Assembly (NCBI GenBank): GCA_028717055.1
Contig: JAQUOO010000003.1
Location: 1 to 30,711, forward strand
Length of the DNA stretch: 30,711 nt
Source of the DNA: Candidatus Omnitrophota bacterium
GTDB taxonomy: Bacteria > Omnitrophota > Gorgyraeia > Gygaellales > Profunditerraquicolaceae
Direction of reading: 5' to 3'
The position numbers and the translations under genes were made by a program. Positions 14,972 to 23,900 of this stretch are shown piece by piece. Every line of letters starts with the position of its first letter. Position 1 is the first letter of the stretch. The notes under the pieces are model-generated. The model did not search any database. It was not told the origin of the DNA and saw only the letters and a program-made list of their open reading frames with translations.

Positions 14972-15378
14972 ATAGGCTAAGACTTTTGAGAATTGACATT
15001 CGAGCTGAGACCACCAAAACCAAAGAGAAGGCTCCTCTTGATATATTTGATAAGGAGTTGGAAGATTTTATCAGGGATTCGTATCAAGATAGTTCTAACC
15101 ATCAGGCTCCGAATCTATTCCTTAATAGGCAAAACAAAAAGATTAATCAAAGATGCATCTGCAAATATTTGAAGCAAACAAGCAAGAACATAATCGGTGT
15201 CCAGATTACGCCACACTATTTTAGGCATAGATTTTGTACAGAGTGCGGGAAGAAGAATCTTTCTATTCCCGATGTTAAGGCAATATCAGGGATAAAGGAT
15301 ACAGATGTGTTATTGAAATATTATACCCATAGTACTATCGATGGTAAGGCAAAAGTTCTTGAAGCAACGAGGATATGA
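14962..15378 (+). CDS. Tyrosine integrase, C-terminal catalytic part
   Basis: 138 residues that carry the second catalytic box TPHYFRHRF (His85, Arg88) and the nucleophile in LKYYTHST (Tyr121). The usual GH(s) motif before the tyrosine is degenerate (ISGIKDTD). The ATG at 14962 overlaps the end of the N-terminal part by 10 bases, and AGAGG lies about 12 bases upstream, so separate translation is conceivable. The integrase lies about 80 bases from the right attachment repeat and points to it. Confidence 0.85.
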   Translation: MGVNRLRLLRIDIRAETTKTKEKAPLDIFDKELEDFIRDSYQDSSNHQAPNLFLNRQNKKINQRCICKYLKQTSKNIIGVQITPHYFRHRFCTECGKKNLSIPDVKAISGIKDTDVLLKYYTHSTIDGKAKVLEATRI

Positions 15379-15402
15379 TGGTATGATTATGACAATATGT
15401 AG

Positions 15403-15426
15403 TTATTTTGGTGGTTTTTTTGGTGG
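15403..15426 (+). repeat. Right-end TTGGTGG repeats (putative integrase arm sites)
   Basis: TTATTTTGGTGGT at 15403-15415 repeats 5883-5895. TTTGGTGG occurs at 15407-15414 and again at 15419-15426. It lies between the integrase stop and the right attachment core, mirroring the left end. Confidence 0.55.
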
Positions 15427-15460
15427 TGAGAGAGGCATTTTGAGCACAAAAGGAATTTTG

Positions 15461-15474
15461 TCCCTGCCTCTCCG
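15461..15474 (+). repeat. Right attachment-site core (attR)
   Basis: Identical in 14 bases to the 3' end of tRNA-Ser(GGA). The next bases are CCA, so the empty site would have read as a tRNA with an adjoining CCA. Confidence 0.85.
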
Positions 15475-15545
15475 CCATTTTTGCAGTAATTTATATTAGG
15501 CAAAAATGGCGAGACCTCGCCCGCCGCAAAGCGGCGAGGCGGGTC
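15473..15545 (+). repeat. Hairpin pair behind the original tRNA-Ser(GGA) end
   Basis: CGCCATTTTTGC (15473-15484) and GCAAAAATGGCG (15500-15511) are exact reverse complements with a 15-base loop; the left arm includes the last two bases of the att core, that is the tRNA 3' end. A second GC-rich hairpin follows (15513-15545, GACC...GCCGC AAA GCGGC...GGGTC with small bulges). This mirrors the hairpins behind tRNA-Ser(CGA), and again a GIY-YIG gene comes next. Confidence 0.7.
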
Positions 15546-15557
15546 CGTCATGCAGCA

Positions 15558-15818
15558 ATGAATATGCATTACGTTTATATTTTACTCAATGAGGCTAAAA
15601 CAAGAACGTATACCGGCGTTGCCGATGATGTTAATAAGCGATTAGCGTTGCATAATGCCGGGAGAGTCAGAGCGTCACTCCTATATCGACCGTATAACAT
15701 AATACATACAGAAGAGTTCGAAACACTCAAGGAAGCTAAGCAGAAGGAAAAATTTTACAAATCAACGACAGGGCGCCGAAGAATAAAAGAAATGTTCTTT
15801 AGTCCGCAATTACACTAA
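15558..15818 (+). CDS. GIY-YIG domain nuclease-like protein
   Basis: 86 residues: MHYVYILLNEAKTRTYTG carries the GIY-YIG core (YVY and YTG), followed by VADDVNKRLALHNAG, a R-P-YNIIHTEE strand and a helical end with AKQKEKFYKSTTGRRRIKEMF. The domain is complete but small, as in YhbQ-type proteins. ATG 15558 or 15564 could be the start; no clear ribosome site is seen. Before the element integrated this gene would have stood directly behind tRNA-Ser(GGA) and its hairpins, just as the gene at 5392-5703 stands behind tRNA-Ser(CGA). Confidence 0.85.
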   Translation: MNMHYVYILLNEAKTRTYTGVADDVNKRLALHNAGRVRASLLYRPYNIIHTEEFETLKEAKQKEKFYKSTTGRRRIKEMFFSPQLH

Positions 15819-15871
15819 TCATGGACGCGAACCCTACAATAACAATAATGTGTTTGATGGGAGACGGGAAT

Positions 15872-16297
15872 ATGAAAAAATTTATATTGCTAATGTTTTG
15901 TTTTGGGCTATTCGGATGCGCTACTGTTCAGTCTTTTGGACAAAAGTCAACATTATTAAAAGTTGGTATGACGAAAAACGAAGTTATCCAGATTTTGGGC
16001 TGTCCTAAAACCACCTCAGTTAGAAAATCAGATGATGGGGTTGAAGAAAGATGGATGTATTGGTCGAAGAAAATGATTGGATATGTGGTTTTTGATGATC
16101 CCAATATGGCTGGGTCGAGCAATCGTTTGGCTGTAACTTTCAAAAATGATTTATTGCAGTCGTGGGGCGACCAATTAGATTTCACTAATATGATGGGACA
16201 AACCACAGAGAATATGAAAGAAGTTATGAAAAATATGCAACCTATCCGGGTTGAACAGAGAGTGTATCAAGGTGATAAGCCCAATACACGACAATGA
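15872..16297 (+). CDS. SmpA/OmlA-like small lipoprotein
   Basis: 141 residues from ATG 15872. The N-terminus is a lipoprotein signal peptide, MKKFILLMFCFGLFGC, with a lipobox LFGC. It is followed by QKSTLLKVGMTKNEVIQILGCPKTTSV and ERWMYW, the pattern of the SmpA/OmlA (BamE-like) domain that is found in envelope lipoproteins. The C-terminal third is polar and Met/Gln-rich. The in-frame extension to 15821 is rejected because it would mask the signal peptide. The role in envelope assembly is inferred from family only. Confidence 0.75.
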   Translation: MKKFILLMFCFGLFGCATVQSFGQKSTLLKVGMTKNEVIQILGCPKTTSVRKSDDGVEERWMYWSKKMIGYVVFDDPNMAGSSNRLAVTFKNDLLQSWGDQLDFTNMMGQTTENMKEVMKNMQPIRVEQRVYQGDKPNTRQ

Positions 16298-16811
16298 GCA
16301 GTTGCTGGTAGAAAGAATGAAGAAGCATTGGTTTATGCGGGCTTGTGGGATTTGTCTATGACGATCTCATGATTAGATAAGCTCAAGGTAGCCTTAATCG
16401 AGGATAATATTTAGTCAGATTACATAGTTGTAGCAAGGTTCTAAATTTACCGGTTCTTTAAGTTTTATTGGTTTATTGAATACGGGTTCGTCTAGGGCGA
16501 TAAGCCAACCATATCGCGTTTACGATGGATTTTTATAAGTAGCGGTATCTCAACTGGTCGTAGGATTCGCATTTCGTCCACGATTACCCGATTAGACTAT
16601 ACATCCGCATCTCTTTATTTTTATAATGAGATGTGGAGTGATAAAAAATGGCATAATTATGTGACTAATTTGGTCTATGCCTAGAAGACAAACTGAAAAT
16701 AGCGTATTTTGGCCCTCAGTGATAAAATATATTGCTGAGGGTTTTGTTTTAATAAGATAAATAAGAAAGTGAGAACAGGGTAGGATTCAGATTATTGAAA
16801 GGTAGGAGCTA
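16298..16811. other. Intergenic stretch of about 500 bases without genes
   Basis: I see no open frame with protein-like content, no tRNA and no repeat matching other parts of the window. The only structures found are a hairpin CATCTC/GAGATG near 16605-16635 and the terminator at 16713-16750. An AAGGTAGGAG ribosome site for the permease lies at its end. Confidence 0.6.
16713..16750 (+). terminator. Intrinsic terminator
   Basis: CCCTCAG (16713-16719) pairs with CTGAGGG (16735-16741) around a 15-base AT-rich loop and is followed by TTTTGTTTT. It ends transcription before the permease gene. Confidence 0.7.
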
Positions 16812-18194
16812 ATGGAAAGAAAAAAAGTGTTGGGATTCTGGGATCTTATCCTTTTTTCGTTTTGCGCGATTTTCGGGATAGAGGCCATAGCAACTTCCGC
16901 CGCTATCGGGCCTTCGGCGATATCCTGGTGGTTGATATGTATTGTCGGTTATTTTCTTCCCTTTGGTTTGATCGCCGCAGAATTAGGCGCTGTTTATCCC
17001 GAGCAAGGCGGTATTTATATCTGGATTAAAAAAGGATTAGGGAAAAAATGGGCAGCTAGAAGCATTTGGTATTACTGGGTTTCTTTACCGTTGTGGGTAC
17101 CTGCAATATATATCGCGATTGCGGAAATTATCGGGCACATGTTCTTCCCGAATATGAGCCTTTGGGCGCAAATATCAATAGGGATTATAATGATATGGAT
17201 GGCGGTCGGGATTAATCTATGCCCGCTTAAGATATCAAAATGGGTGCCTAACTTTGGTACAGTTATAAGGCTTATAGTTATAATAGGGGTGCTCGCTACG
17301 GCAGTAATATATTTTTTGAAGAATGGGCGTTTTGCTAATGAGATCAATCTGGGAAATATAATTCCCAATTTAAATGCGGCCATCGCGTTCATTCCGATAA
17401 TTATATACAACCTGGAAGGTTGTGAGCTTATATCTGCAGCCTCCGGGGAAATGAAGAACCCTGCGCGCGATATCCCCAAAGCAGTTATCTTGTCTGCTAT
17501 TGCGATAGCGTCATTGTATTTGATTACAACGTTTGCGGTTTGGATAGTTATCCCTGTTTCCGAAATAAATGTTGCCAGCGGAATACTTCAGGTATTTACA
17601 ATTACATTTAGCGGTCACTGGATACAGCAGGCCATTACTGTGGTTTTGGGCTTTCTTATTTCAGTCACTCTTTTTGCGGAAATAGTCACCTGGAATTTGG
17701 GAGAAAACCGGACAGTTGCCGAAGCCGCTAATAACGGAGGATTGCCCAAGGTATTGGGAAAGATGACCAAGAATATGGCGCCGATTGGCGCTTCGGTAGT
17801 ATCGGGGCTGATTTCCACCGTTGTGATTATTATTTACGGGTTTATCGCCAAAAATGCAGGGGAGCTGTTCTGGCATGTGGTTTCTTTCAGCCTTATTGTC
17901 GGGCTATTTTCATATTTAATGCTTTTTCCAAGCTTTATTATCCTAAGAATAAAGGATAAAAACATTAAAGGGGCTTATCGAGTGCCGGGTGCGGACTGGT
18001 TTGCGATACTTCTTGCGGTTATGGCAGAGGTATTTATTTTGATAGCGTTATCGGTATTGATTATACAACCGGGGCATGATTTTATGAGGGTTGCTTTGCC
18101 GGTCATTATTGGAGTATTGGTAACCGTTATTGCCGGAGAAATCTTAGTAAGGCATTCATCCGGAGTTTTTGAATCAGGCAATAAATGCGGGTGA
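16812..18194 (+). CDS. APC-family amino-acid permease
   Basis: A 460-residue inner-membrane transporter with about 12 hydrophobic helices. The start is typical of the amino acid-polyamine-organocation superfamily: LGFWDLILFSFCAIFGIEAIATSAAIGPSAISWW, with the unwound Gly-rich helix 1, then GLIAAELGAVYPEQGGIYIWIKKGLG (helix 2 and loop), and helix 6 with YNLEGCELISAASGEMKNPARDIPKA. This resembles the glutamate/GABA antiporter-like branch, but the substrate cannot be read from sequence. A GTAGGAG site lies 6 bases before the ATG. It stands alone between a terminator and the SGNH gene. Confidence 0.88.
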   Translation: MERKKVLGFWDLILFSFCAIFGIEAIATSAAIGPSAISWWLICIVGYFLPFGLIAAELGAVYPEQGGIYIWIKKGLGKKWAARSIWYYWVSLPLWVPAIYIAIAEIIGHMFFPNMSLWAQISIGIIMIWMAVGINLCPLKISKWVPNFGTVIRLIVIIGVLATAVIYFLKNGRFANEINLGNIIPNLNAAIAFIPIIIYNLEGCELISAASGEMKNPARDIPKAVILSAIAIASLYLITTFAVWIVIPVSEINVASGILQVFTITFSGHWIQQAITVVLGFLISVTLFAEIVTWNLGENRTVAEAANNGGLPKVLGKMTKNMAPIGASVVSGLISTVVIIIYGFIAKNAGELFWHVVSFSLIVGLFSYLMLFPSFIILRIKDKNIKGAYRVPGADWFAILLAVMAEVFILIALSVLIIQPGHDFMRVALPVIIGVLVTVIAGEILVRHSSGVFESGNKCG

Positions 18195-18353
18195 GCTAAC
18201 CGGAGCCTTGTGTTCAAAATGCCCCCATTTTAGTAAAAGGTATCTGATTGATGAAGCCAGTAGGTTGCGTTTTGTCTTTGTAGCCCTTGGTTACTAGGCA
18301 ACTAATCAGCGGGATAGAGGGGCGTTCCCTGTTTATTATAGGAAGACAGCGGT

Positions 18354-19373
18354 ATGTTTTACAAAATTCTTATTGTCATTTTCTTAACCCTTTCAATCTT
18401 TATATTTACAGGAGAGGCCTATTTGAGGAATTTTAGTTCTTACGGAGTAGAATATTTTATAGAATTTGAGCTAGGTGTAAAAAAGGATGTTGAAAGCGAA
18501 TTAAATTTCATACCTTATGACGCTTTAGATGCTTTGCTCAAAGGGGAGAAAGATTCAGCGCATGAAAGCAGTCAAAATGGGCTAAGGGCCTGCAGGATAA
18601 TTGTATTGGGCGATTCTGTCGCTTGCGGAGGGGAGATGGATCATAGAGAATTAAAATTCTCGGATCAAATGAAAGAAATCCTGCGGCAGAATTATCCGGA
18701 TGTTAACTTTGATGTTTTAGTTTGCGCTGCTGGCGGATGGAGCACAACCCAGGAGGTTATCGCTTACAGGAAGTATTGCCAGGATATACGGCATGACCTG
18801 GTAATACTTGCTTATTGCCAAAATGATGATGCGGAAGCTTATCAGCGGATAAGAAGGATAGGCGGCCGGAACGTTCTGGCTTTTTATAAAACCGGGGTTC
18901 CATACATATCTTTAGTCCCTTTTAATAAATTCTTTACGGAAAAATTGTTGATAGCAAGATTCATAAATGAACATTTGATAAAATTATTACAGCGTTGCCG
19001 CTTATCTTTTTATATCGGCCACTGTTTAATCCGAGATGATAAAATTTACCTTGCCTTTAGGAAATTATACACATTGACAAGATCGAAAAATATTCCTGTT
19101 CTAGTGGCGGTTTTTCCGCATCTGACTGAGAAATCGTATGCGCATGATGCAAGGATTTCGGGCTTGATACAGAAATGGTGCAAAGAATTCGGTTGGGGGT
19201 ATGTCAACCTTCAAAAACCATTTAAGGGTTATGGGTTGAGAGCGCTTAGGGTGAATCTAAGAGACGATATTCATCCGAATAGCTTGGGCCACAGAATTGC
19301 TGCGGAAGTAATTGCCGGGGAGCTGCAACAGACGGCAGTTATTAAGAATATCGTTAACTCCGAAAAGAATTAA
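18354..19373 (+). CDS. SGNH/GDSL-type hydrolase with membrane anchor
   Basis: 339 residues. An N-terminal hydrophobic segment (about 3-19) is a signal anchor. The SGNH blocks are visible: IIVLGDSVACG (Ser88), CAAGGWSTTQE (Gly128), LAYCQNDD (Asn157) and DDIHPNSLGH (Asp305, His307). Such enzymes hydrolyse esters, often acetyl groups on carbohydrates or lipids, in the periplasm. The substrate is not known. AGGAAG lies about 10 bases before the ATG. The gene has 160 bases of non-coding sequence before it. Confidence 0.85.
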   Translation: MFYKILIVIFLTLSIFIFTGEAYLRNFSSYGVEYFIEFELGVKKDVESELNFIPYDALDALLKGEKDSAHESSQNGLRACRIIVLGDSVACGGEMDHRELKFSDQMKEILRQNYPDVNFDVLVCAAGGWSTTQEVIAYRKYCQDIRHDLVILAYCQNDDAEAYQRIRRIGGRNVLAFYKTGVPYISLVPFNKFFTEKLLIARFINEHLIKLLQRCRLSFYIGHCLIRDDKIYLAFRKLYTLTRSKNIPVLVAVFPHLTEKSYAHDARISGLIQKWCKEFGWGYVNLQKPFKGYGLRALRVNLRDDIHPNSLGHRIAAEVIAGELQQTAVIKNIVNSEKN

Positions 19374-19475
19374 CAAGTAAACTTTTGCGTAAAATTTGCT
19401 CCATCAGCCAAAAGGAAAAAAATCCGAAGAAACTATCCTTATACAACCGGGATAATAGAAGAGTGGGAAAATATA

Positions 19476-19504
19476 TTGACAACAATCCGAAAATATGTTA
19501 AAGT
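19476..19504 (+). promoter_or_regulatory. Promoter ahead of the abrB-RND operon
   Basis: TTGACA (19476-19481), a 17-base spacer, and TAAAGT (19499-19504), about 77 bases before the AbrB-type gene. The intergenic region from 19374 to 19581 holds no gene. Confidence 0.6.
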
Positions 19505-19581
19505 TTCTTAGTAATACATTTCATACTAGTTATACAAAGCAACATTTGTAGGAATTAGAAAGAAGAAGGGGGCGTTAGAAA

Positions 19582-19818
19582 ATGGCCAGTTCAAAAAAGT
19601 TTTACGGTAAAGTTCCTGTAGGCAGCAAAGGGCAGATTGTCATTCCGGCAGAAGCCAGAAAAGCGATGGATATCAAGCCGGGAGACAATGTAATTATTAT
19701 TTCCGGGCCGCCGCATTATGATAAAATAATGAGCCTTGTCCCTGAAAATGAATTTAACAAGTTTTTAAAATTCTTTGAAGAGCACATAATCGATTTAAAA
19801 GAAGCAGTTTCTAAATAA
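19582..19818 (+). CDS. AbrB/SpoVT-family DNA-binding protein
   Basis: 78 residues with the swapped-hairpin AbrB domain: GKVPVGSKGQIVIPAEARKAMDIKPGDNVIII (residues about 8-40). The C-terminal half is a charged helix, perhaps for dimer contacts. It has a GGGGGCG-type ribosome site upstream and stands 32 bases before the RND adaptor gene, probably in the same transcript, so it is a candidate local regulator of the pump. No toxin gene follows, so an antitoxin role is less likely. Confidence 0.88.
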   Translation: MASSKKFYGKVPVGSKGQIVIPAEARKAMDIKPGDNVIIISGPPHYDKIMSLVPENEFNKFLKFFEEHIIDLKEAVSK

Positions 19819-19850
19819 TAACGGGAATGTAAGGTTATTCTGGAGAGAAA

Positions 19851-20954
19851 ATGCAAAGTAAAATTAATAATATAATAATAATTTTAGGTATTTCATTTAT
19901 GTTTTGTCCTGTAATCGGCTGCTCGCCTGAAAGCAAACCGGCGGTTAATCTTGCGGAAGTGGATGTGTATAATATAAGCTCTGAACGCGCTGTCATTACA
20001 ACTGAATTGCCCGGACGCACATCTGCTTTCATGATCGCAGAAATCCGGCCCCAGGTCAGCGGGCTTATTCAGAAACGTTTGTTTACCGAAGGCGCGGAAA
20101 TTAAGAGCGGGCAAGTGCTTTACCAAATTGACCCTGCTCCGTTTCAGGCAGCCTATGACAAAGCCAAAGCTAACCTGCCGGCTCTGCAGTTGAGAGCTGA
20201 GCGTTACAAGGAAGCGTTGATTGATAAAGCAGTCAGCCAGCAGGAATTCGATGACGCGGATGCCGCTTTCAAGCAGGCTCAAGCGGAATTGGAAACCGCC
20301 AAGATTAATTTAGGATATACAAGCGTGCTTTCTCCGATTAACGGCCGTATAGGAGCTTCCAGCGTTACCGAAGGCGCTATAGTGACGGCGTATCAATCAA
20401 TTCCATTGGCAACAATTCAGCAGCTGGATCCTATTTATGTGGATATTCCGCAATCTACCACAGAATTGCTTCGCCTGCGGCGCAGCCTTGAAGGGGGAAG
20501 CCTTAATCATGATGAAGCAAGCCAGAATAAAGTGAAGCTTATACTTGATGACGGCACAGCTTATCCTTTAACCGGGACGCTTCAGTTTCAGGATATAACA
20601 GTTGACCCGACGACCGGAGCGGTTATCCTGCGGGTAATTTTCCCCAATCCCAATGGCGTGCTTTTGCCGGGAATGTTTGTCAGGGCAGTTATTACCGAAG
20701 GGATAAATGAACAGTCTATACTTGTGCCGCAGCAGGCAGTTTTCCGCAACCCTAAAGGCGAAGCCTATGCCTGGATTGTTACTGCCGAAAATAAAATTCA
20801 GCAGCGTATGCTTACGCTCCAGCGGGCTATTGGCGATAAATGGCTTGTTTCCTCCGGCCTTAATTCCGGTGACCGGGTGGTTATCGAGGGTGTTCAAAAA
20901 ATCAAGTCCGGCACTTCAGTAAAAATTGTTTCAAACATGCCTGGCCCGAACTAA
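19851..20954 (+). CDS. RND efflux periplasmic adaptor (MexA/AcrA type)
   Basis: A 367-residue membrane fusion protein. The signal peptide ends in a lipobox (VIGC), so it is a lipoprotein of the inner membrane. The parts follow in order: a beta-barrel/lipoyl entry (RTSAFMIAEIRPQVSGLIQKRLF), a GAEIKSGQVLYQIDPAPFQAAYDKAKANL lipoyl half, an alpha hairpin of about 60 residues, the second lipoyl half (GYTSVLSPINGRIGASSVTEGAIVT), then the beta-barrel and membrane-proximal domains (GMFVRAVI, GDRVVIEGVQKIKSGTSVK). It links the pump encoded 11 bases downstream to the outer-membrane channel. ATG 19851 follows GGAGAG. Confidence 0.95.
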   Translation: MQSKINNIIIILGISFMFCPVIGCSPESKPAVNLAEVDVYNISSERAVITTELPGRTSAFMIAEIRPQVSGLIQKRLFTEGAEIKSGQVLYQIDPAPFQAAYDKAKANLPALQLRAERYKEALIDKAVSQQEFDDADAAFKQAQAELETAKINLGYTSVLSPINGRIGASSVTEGAIVTAYQSIPLATIQQLDPIYVDIPQSTTELLRLRRSLEGGSLNHDEASQNKVKLILDDGTAYPLTGTLQFQDITVDPTTGAVILRVIFPNPNGVLLPGMFVRAVITEGINEQSILVPQQAVFRNPKGEAYAWIVTAENKIQQRMLTLQRAIGDKWLVSSGLNSGDRVVIEGVQKIKSGTSVKIVSNMPGPN

Positions 20955-20965
20955 ACGGAGAATTC

Positions 20966-23900
20966 ATGTTATCCAAATTTTTTCTTGAACGTCCGGTTTT
21001 TGCCTGGGTAATTGCCATTCTGATAATGGTGTTGGGCGGTTTGGCTATTTATACTTTGCCGATTGCTCAATATCCGCCCATTGCTCCGCCGTCCATCCGG
21101 ATTACCTCTCTTTATACCGGAGCTTCAGCCGAAACAGTAGAAAACACCGTTACTCAGATAATCGAACAGCAGATGACCGGCTTGGATAAAATGTTATATA
21201 TGGCCAGCTCAAGCGACGCTTCGGGCGCTTCCACTATTGAATTGACCTTTGCTCCCGGGACTGACCCGGATATTGCCTGGACCAAAGTGCAAAACAAGCT
21301 TCAGCTGGCAATGCCTCGGCTTCCGGACACAGTGCAGCGCAGGGGTGTTTCAGTTCAAAAGTCCACCCATAATTATCTTTTGATTGTGGGTTTGGTTTCT
21401 GAAGACGGCAGTATGACCGATATTGATTTACGCGATTATATGCTTAGCGTTATTCAACCGGTTCTTGCGCGCGTGCCCGGGGTCGGCGAAGCAGAGGGGT
21501 TTGGAAGCGAATACGCTATGCATATCTGGTTTGACCCCAAGAAATTGACTAGTTACGGATTGACGGTAGGGGATGTTATCAAAGCTTTGCAAGATTACAA
21601 TGTTGAGGTTTCCGGAGGGCAATTCGGAGGCGCTCCGGCTGTAAAGGGGCAGCGCCTGAATGCCTCAATTATCATTCAGAACCTGCTTAAGACTCCCGAA
21701 GAATTCTCTAATATCCCGATTCGCATTAATCCCGATGGTTCGACTATCCGGATTAAAGATATAGGGTATACAGAACTGGGCAGCGACCAGTCGGATACGA
21801 AGGTTTACTTTAATAAAGGCCAGCCATCCTCGGCTATCGCTATAAGGCAGGAACCCGGAGCCAATGCCTTAAAGACTGTCGACGGGATCAAGGCAAAGAT
21901 GGAAGAGTTGAGCCGTTATTTTCCTCAAGGGATGAAAGTGATTTATCCTTATGATACAACGCCTTTTACTCTTGTAGCCATTAAAGAAGTATTTAAAACT
22001 TTGTGTGTAGCCATACTCTTGGTTTTTCTGGTTATGTATTTGTTTATGGGCAATATCCGGGCAACACTTATCCCGACGATAGCTGTGCCCATAGTCTTGC
22101 TGGGGACTTTCGCGACTTTGAGCTTCTTCGGCTATTCGATTAATATGCTTACCATGTTTGCCATGGTTTTAGCCATTGGTTTATTGGTAGATGACGCTAT
22201 TGTCGTAGTTGAAAACGTGGAGCGCCTGATGAGCGAGGAAGGGCTTTCGCCCCGGGAGGCTGCGGCAAAATCCATGGAGCAGATTACTCCCGCGCTTATC
22301 GGTATAGGCCTGGTGCTTTCAGCAGTCTTTGGGCCGATGGCTTTTTTTACCGGATCCACCGGAGTTATTTACCGGCAGTTTTCCATAACGGTTATCGCTT
22401 CAATGCTGCTTTCGGTTGTAGTAGCTTTAATCCTGACGCCGGTTCTTTGCGCTTCGCTTTTGAGGCCTGTGCCTAAAGGGCATCAGCCGGCAGAGAGCGG
22501 ATTTTGGCTTCTGCGTCCTTTCTTCCGCAAGTTCGACCAGATTTTCTTTTGGATCCGCGATAAGTACGTACAATTGGTGGGGCATTCTTTTAATAAAAAC
22601 ATTCCTTATATAATTGCCTATTTTCTGATTGTAGCGGCAATGTTGTTTGTGTTTTTCCGGATGCCTACAGGTTATTTACCGGATGAGGATCAGGGAGTCG
22701 CAATCATTATGGCCAATTTGCCTTCAGGGTCTACTCTTGAGCAGTCTGAAGCAGTAATGGATAAAGTCCGGCAATATTTTGTCGATAAGGAGAAAGATGC
22801 AGTTGAATCAATTTTGACTATTGCCGGAGTTAACCAATCCGGACACGGGCAAAATACCGGTATGGCCTTCATCAAGTTGAAAGATTGGGATTTACGCAGG
22901 AAGGCGAGCTTAAAGGCGGATGCCATAGAAGACCGGGCCATGAAAGAATTCGCTAATTATAACGAGGCGCTGGTTTATGTATTTTCTCCTCCTGCTATCA
23001 TCGAGTTGGGTAATGCCAAGGGTTTTGATTTTCAATTGCAGGATCGCGGGGGAGCCGGACATGAAAAATTGATGGAAGCGCGCAGTAAACTTTTGGATAT
23101 GGCGTCTAAGGACCCGCGCTTGACCCGCGTGCGGGCCAATGGATTAGAGGATGTGGCTCAATATAAGATCGACCTGGATTGGGAAAAAGCCGGAAGCCTG
23201 GGAGTTTCGATCGCTTCCATTCAAAATACTATATCCACTGCTTTTGGGTCCAGCTACGTTAATGATTTTGTCAAAGACGGCAGGATCAAGCACGTGGATA
23301 TCCAGGCTGACGCGCCATACCGCATGCTGCCTGAAGACTTGAAAAACTTGTATGTGCGTAATTCAAAAGGAAAGATGGTGCCTTATTCTTCTTTTGCTTC
23401 CGGCCATTGGATTTTCGGGTCTCCGAAGTTAGAGCGTTATAACGCCTTTTCGTCCATTAATATACTGGGAGAGGCTGCTAAAGGCAGGAGTTCAGGTGAG
23501 GCAATGGACGCTATGGAAGAGCTTGCTTCAAAATTGTCCCGGGAGTTCGGTTATGACTGGACCGGGCTTTCTTATCAGGAGAGGCAGTCTGGATCGCAGG
23601 CCGGCCCGCTCTACGCTTTTTCAATTTTGATAATATTTCTATGCGTAGCGGCTCTATATGAAAGCTGGAGCATTCCCATTGTTAATTTATTAATGTTGCC
23701 GCTGGGCGTTTTTGGCGCCACGCTTTTAACCTTTCTGCGCGGAATGCCTAACGACGTTTATTTCCAAATCGGATTCCTTACGACTCTGGGCCTTTCTACT
23801 AAGAATGCCATTTTAATCATTCAGTTTGCCCAGCATCGCCTGGAGCATGGAGAAAATCTGATTGAATCAACCCTGGGAGCGGTAAAGACGCGTTTTCGCC

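Larger units (their letters stand above)
5728..15474. mobile_element. Integrative element in tRNA-Ser(GGA) carrying conflict systems
   Basis: A segment of about 9.7 kb bounded by 14-bp direct repeats, TCCCTGCCTCTCCG at 5728-5741 (3' end of the tRNA) and again at 15461-15474. It holds a tyrosine integrase just inside the right repeat, HTH proteins of excisionase type, an HUH Rep-like protein, a serine recombinase, an ABC three-component operon and a DarTG pair. The coding sequences inside are visibly more AT-rich than the flanking genes. No capsid, tail, relaxosome coupling or type IV secretion genes are seen, so it is an integrative or satellite-like element rather than a prophage or a complete ICE. 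The integrase frameshift suggests it may now be fixed. Confidence 0.85.

Noticed and set aside
14950..14975. Programmed -1 frameshift in the integrase
   Set aside because: No slippery heptamer of the usual type and no clear downstream stem; an ordinary frameshift or restart is simpler.
5742..15460. Prophage
   Set aside because: No capsid, portal, terminase, tail or lysis genes are visible.
16298..16811. Hidden gene in the gap before the permease
   Set aside because: No frame of useful length with protein-like content; only a terminator and a weak hairpin.
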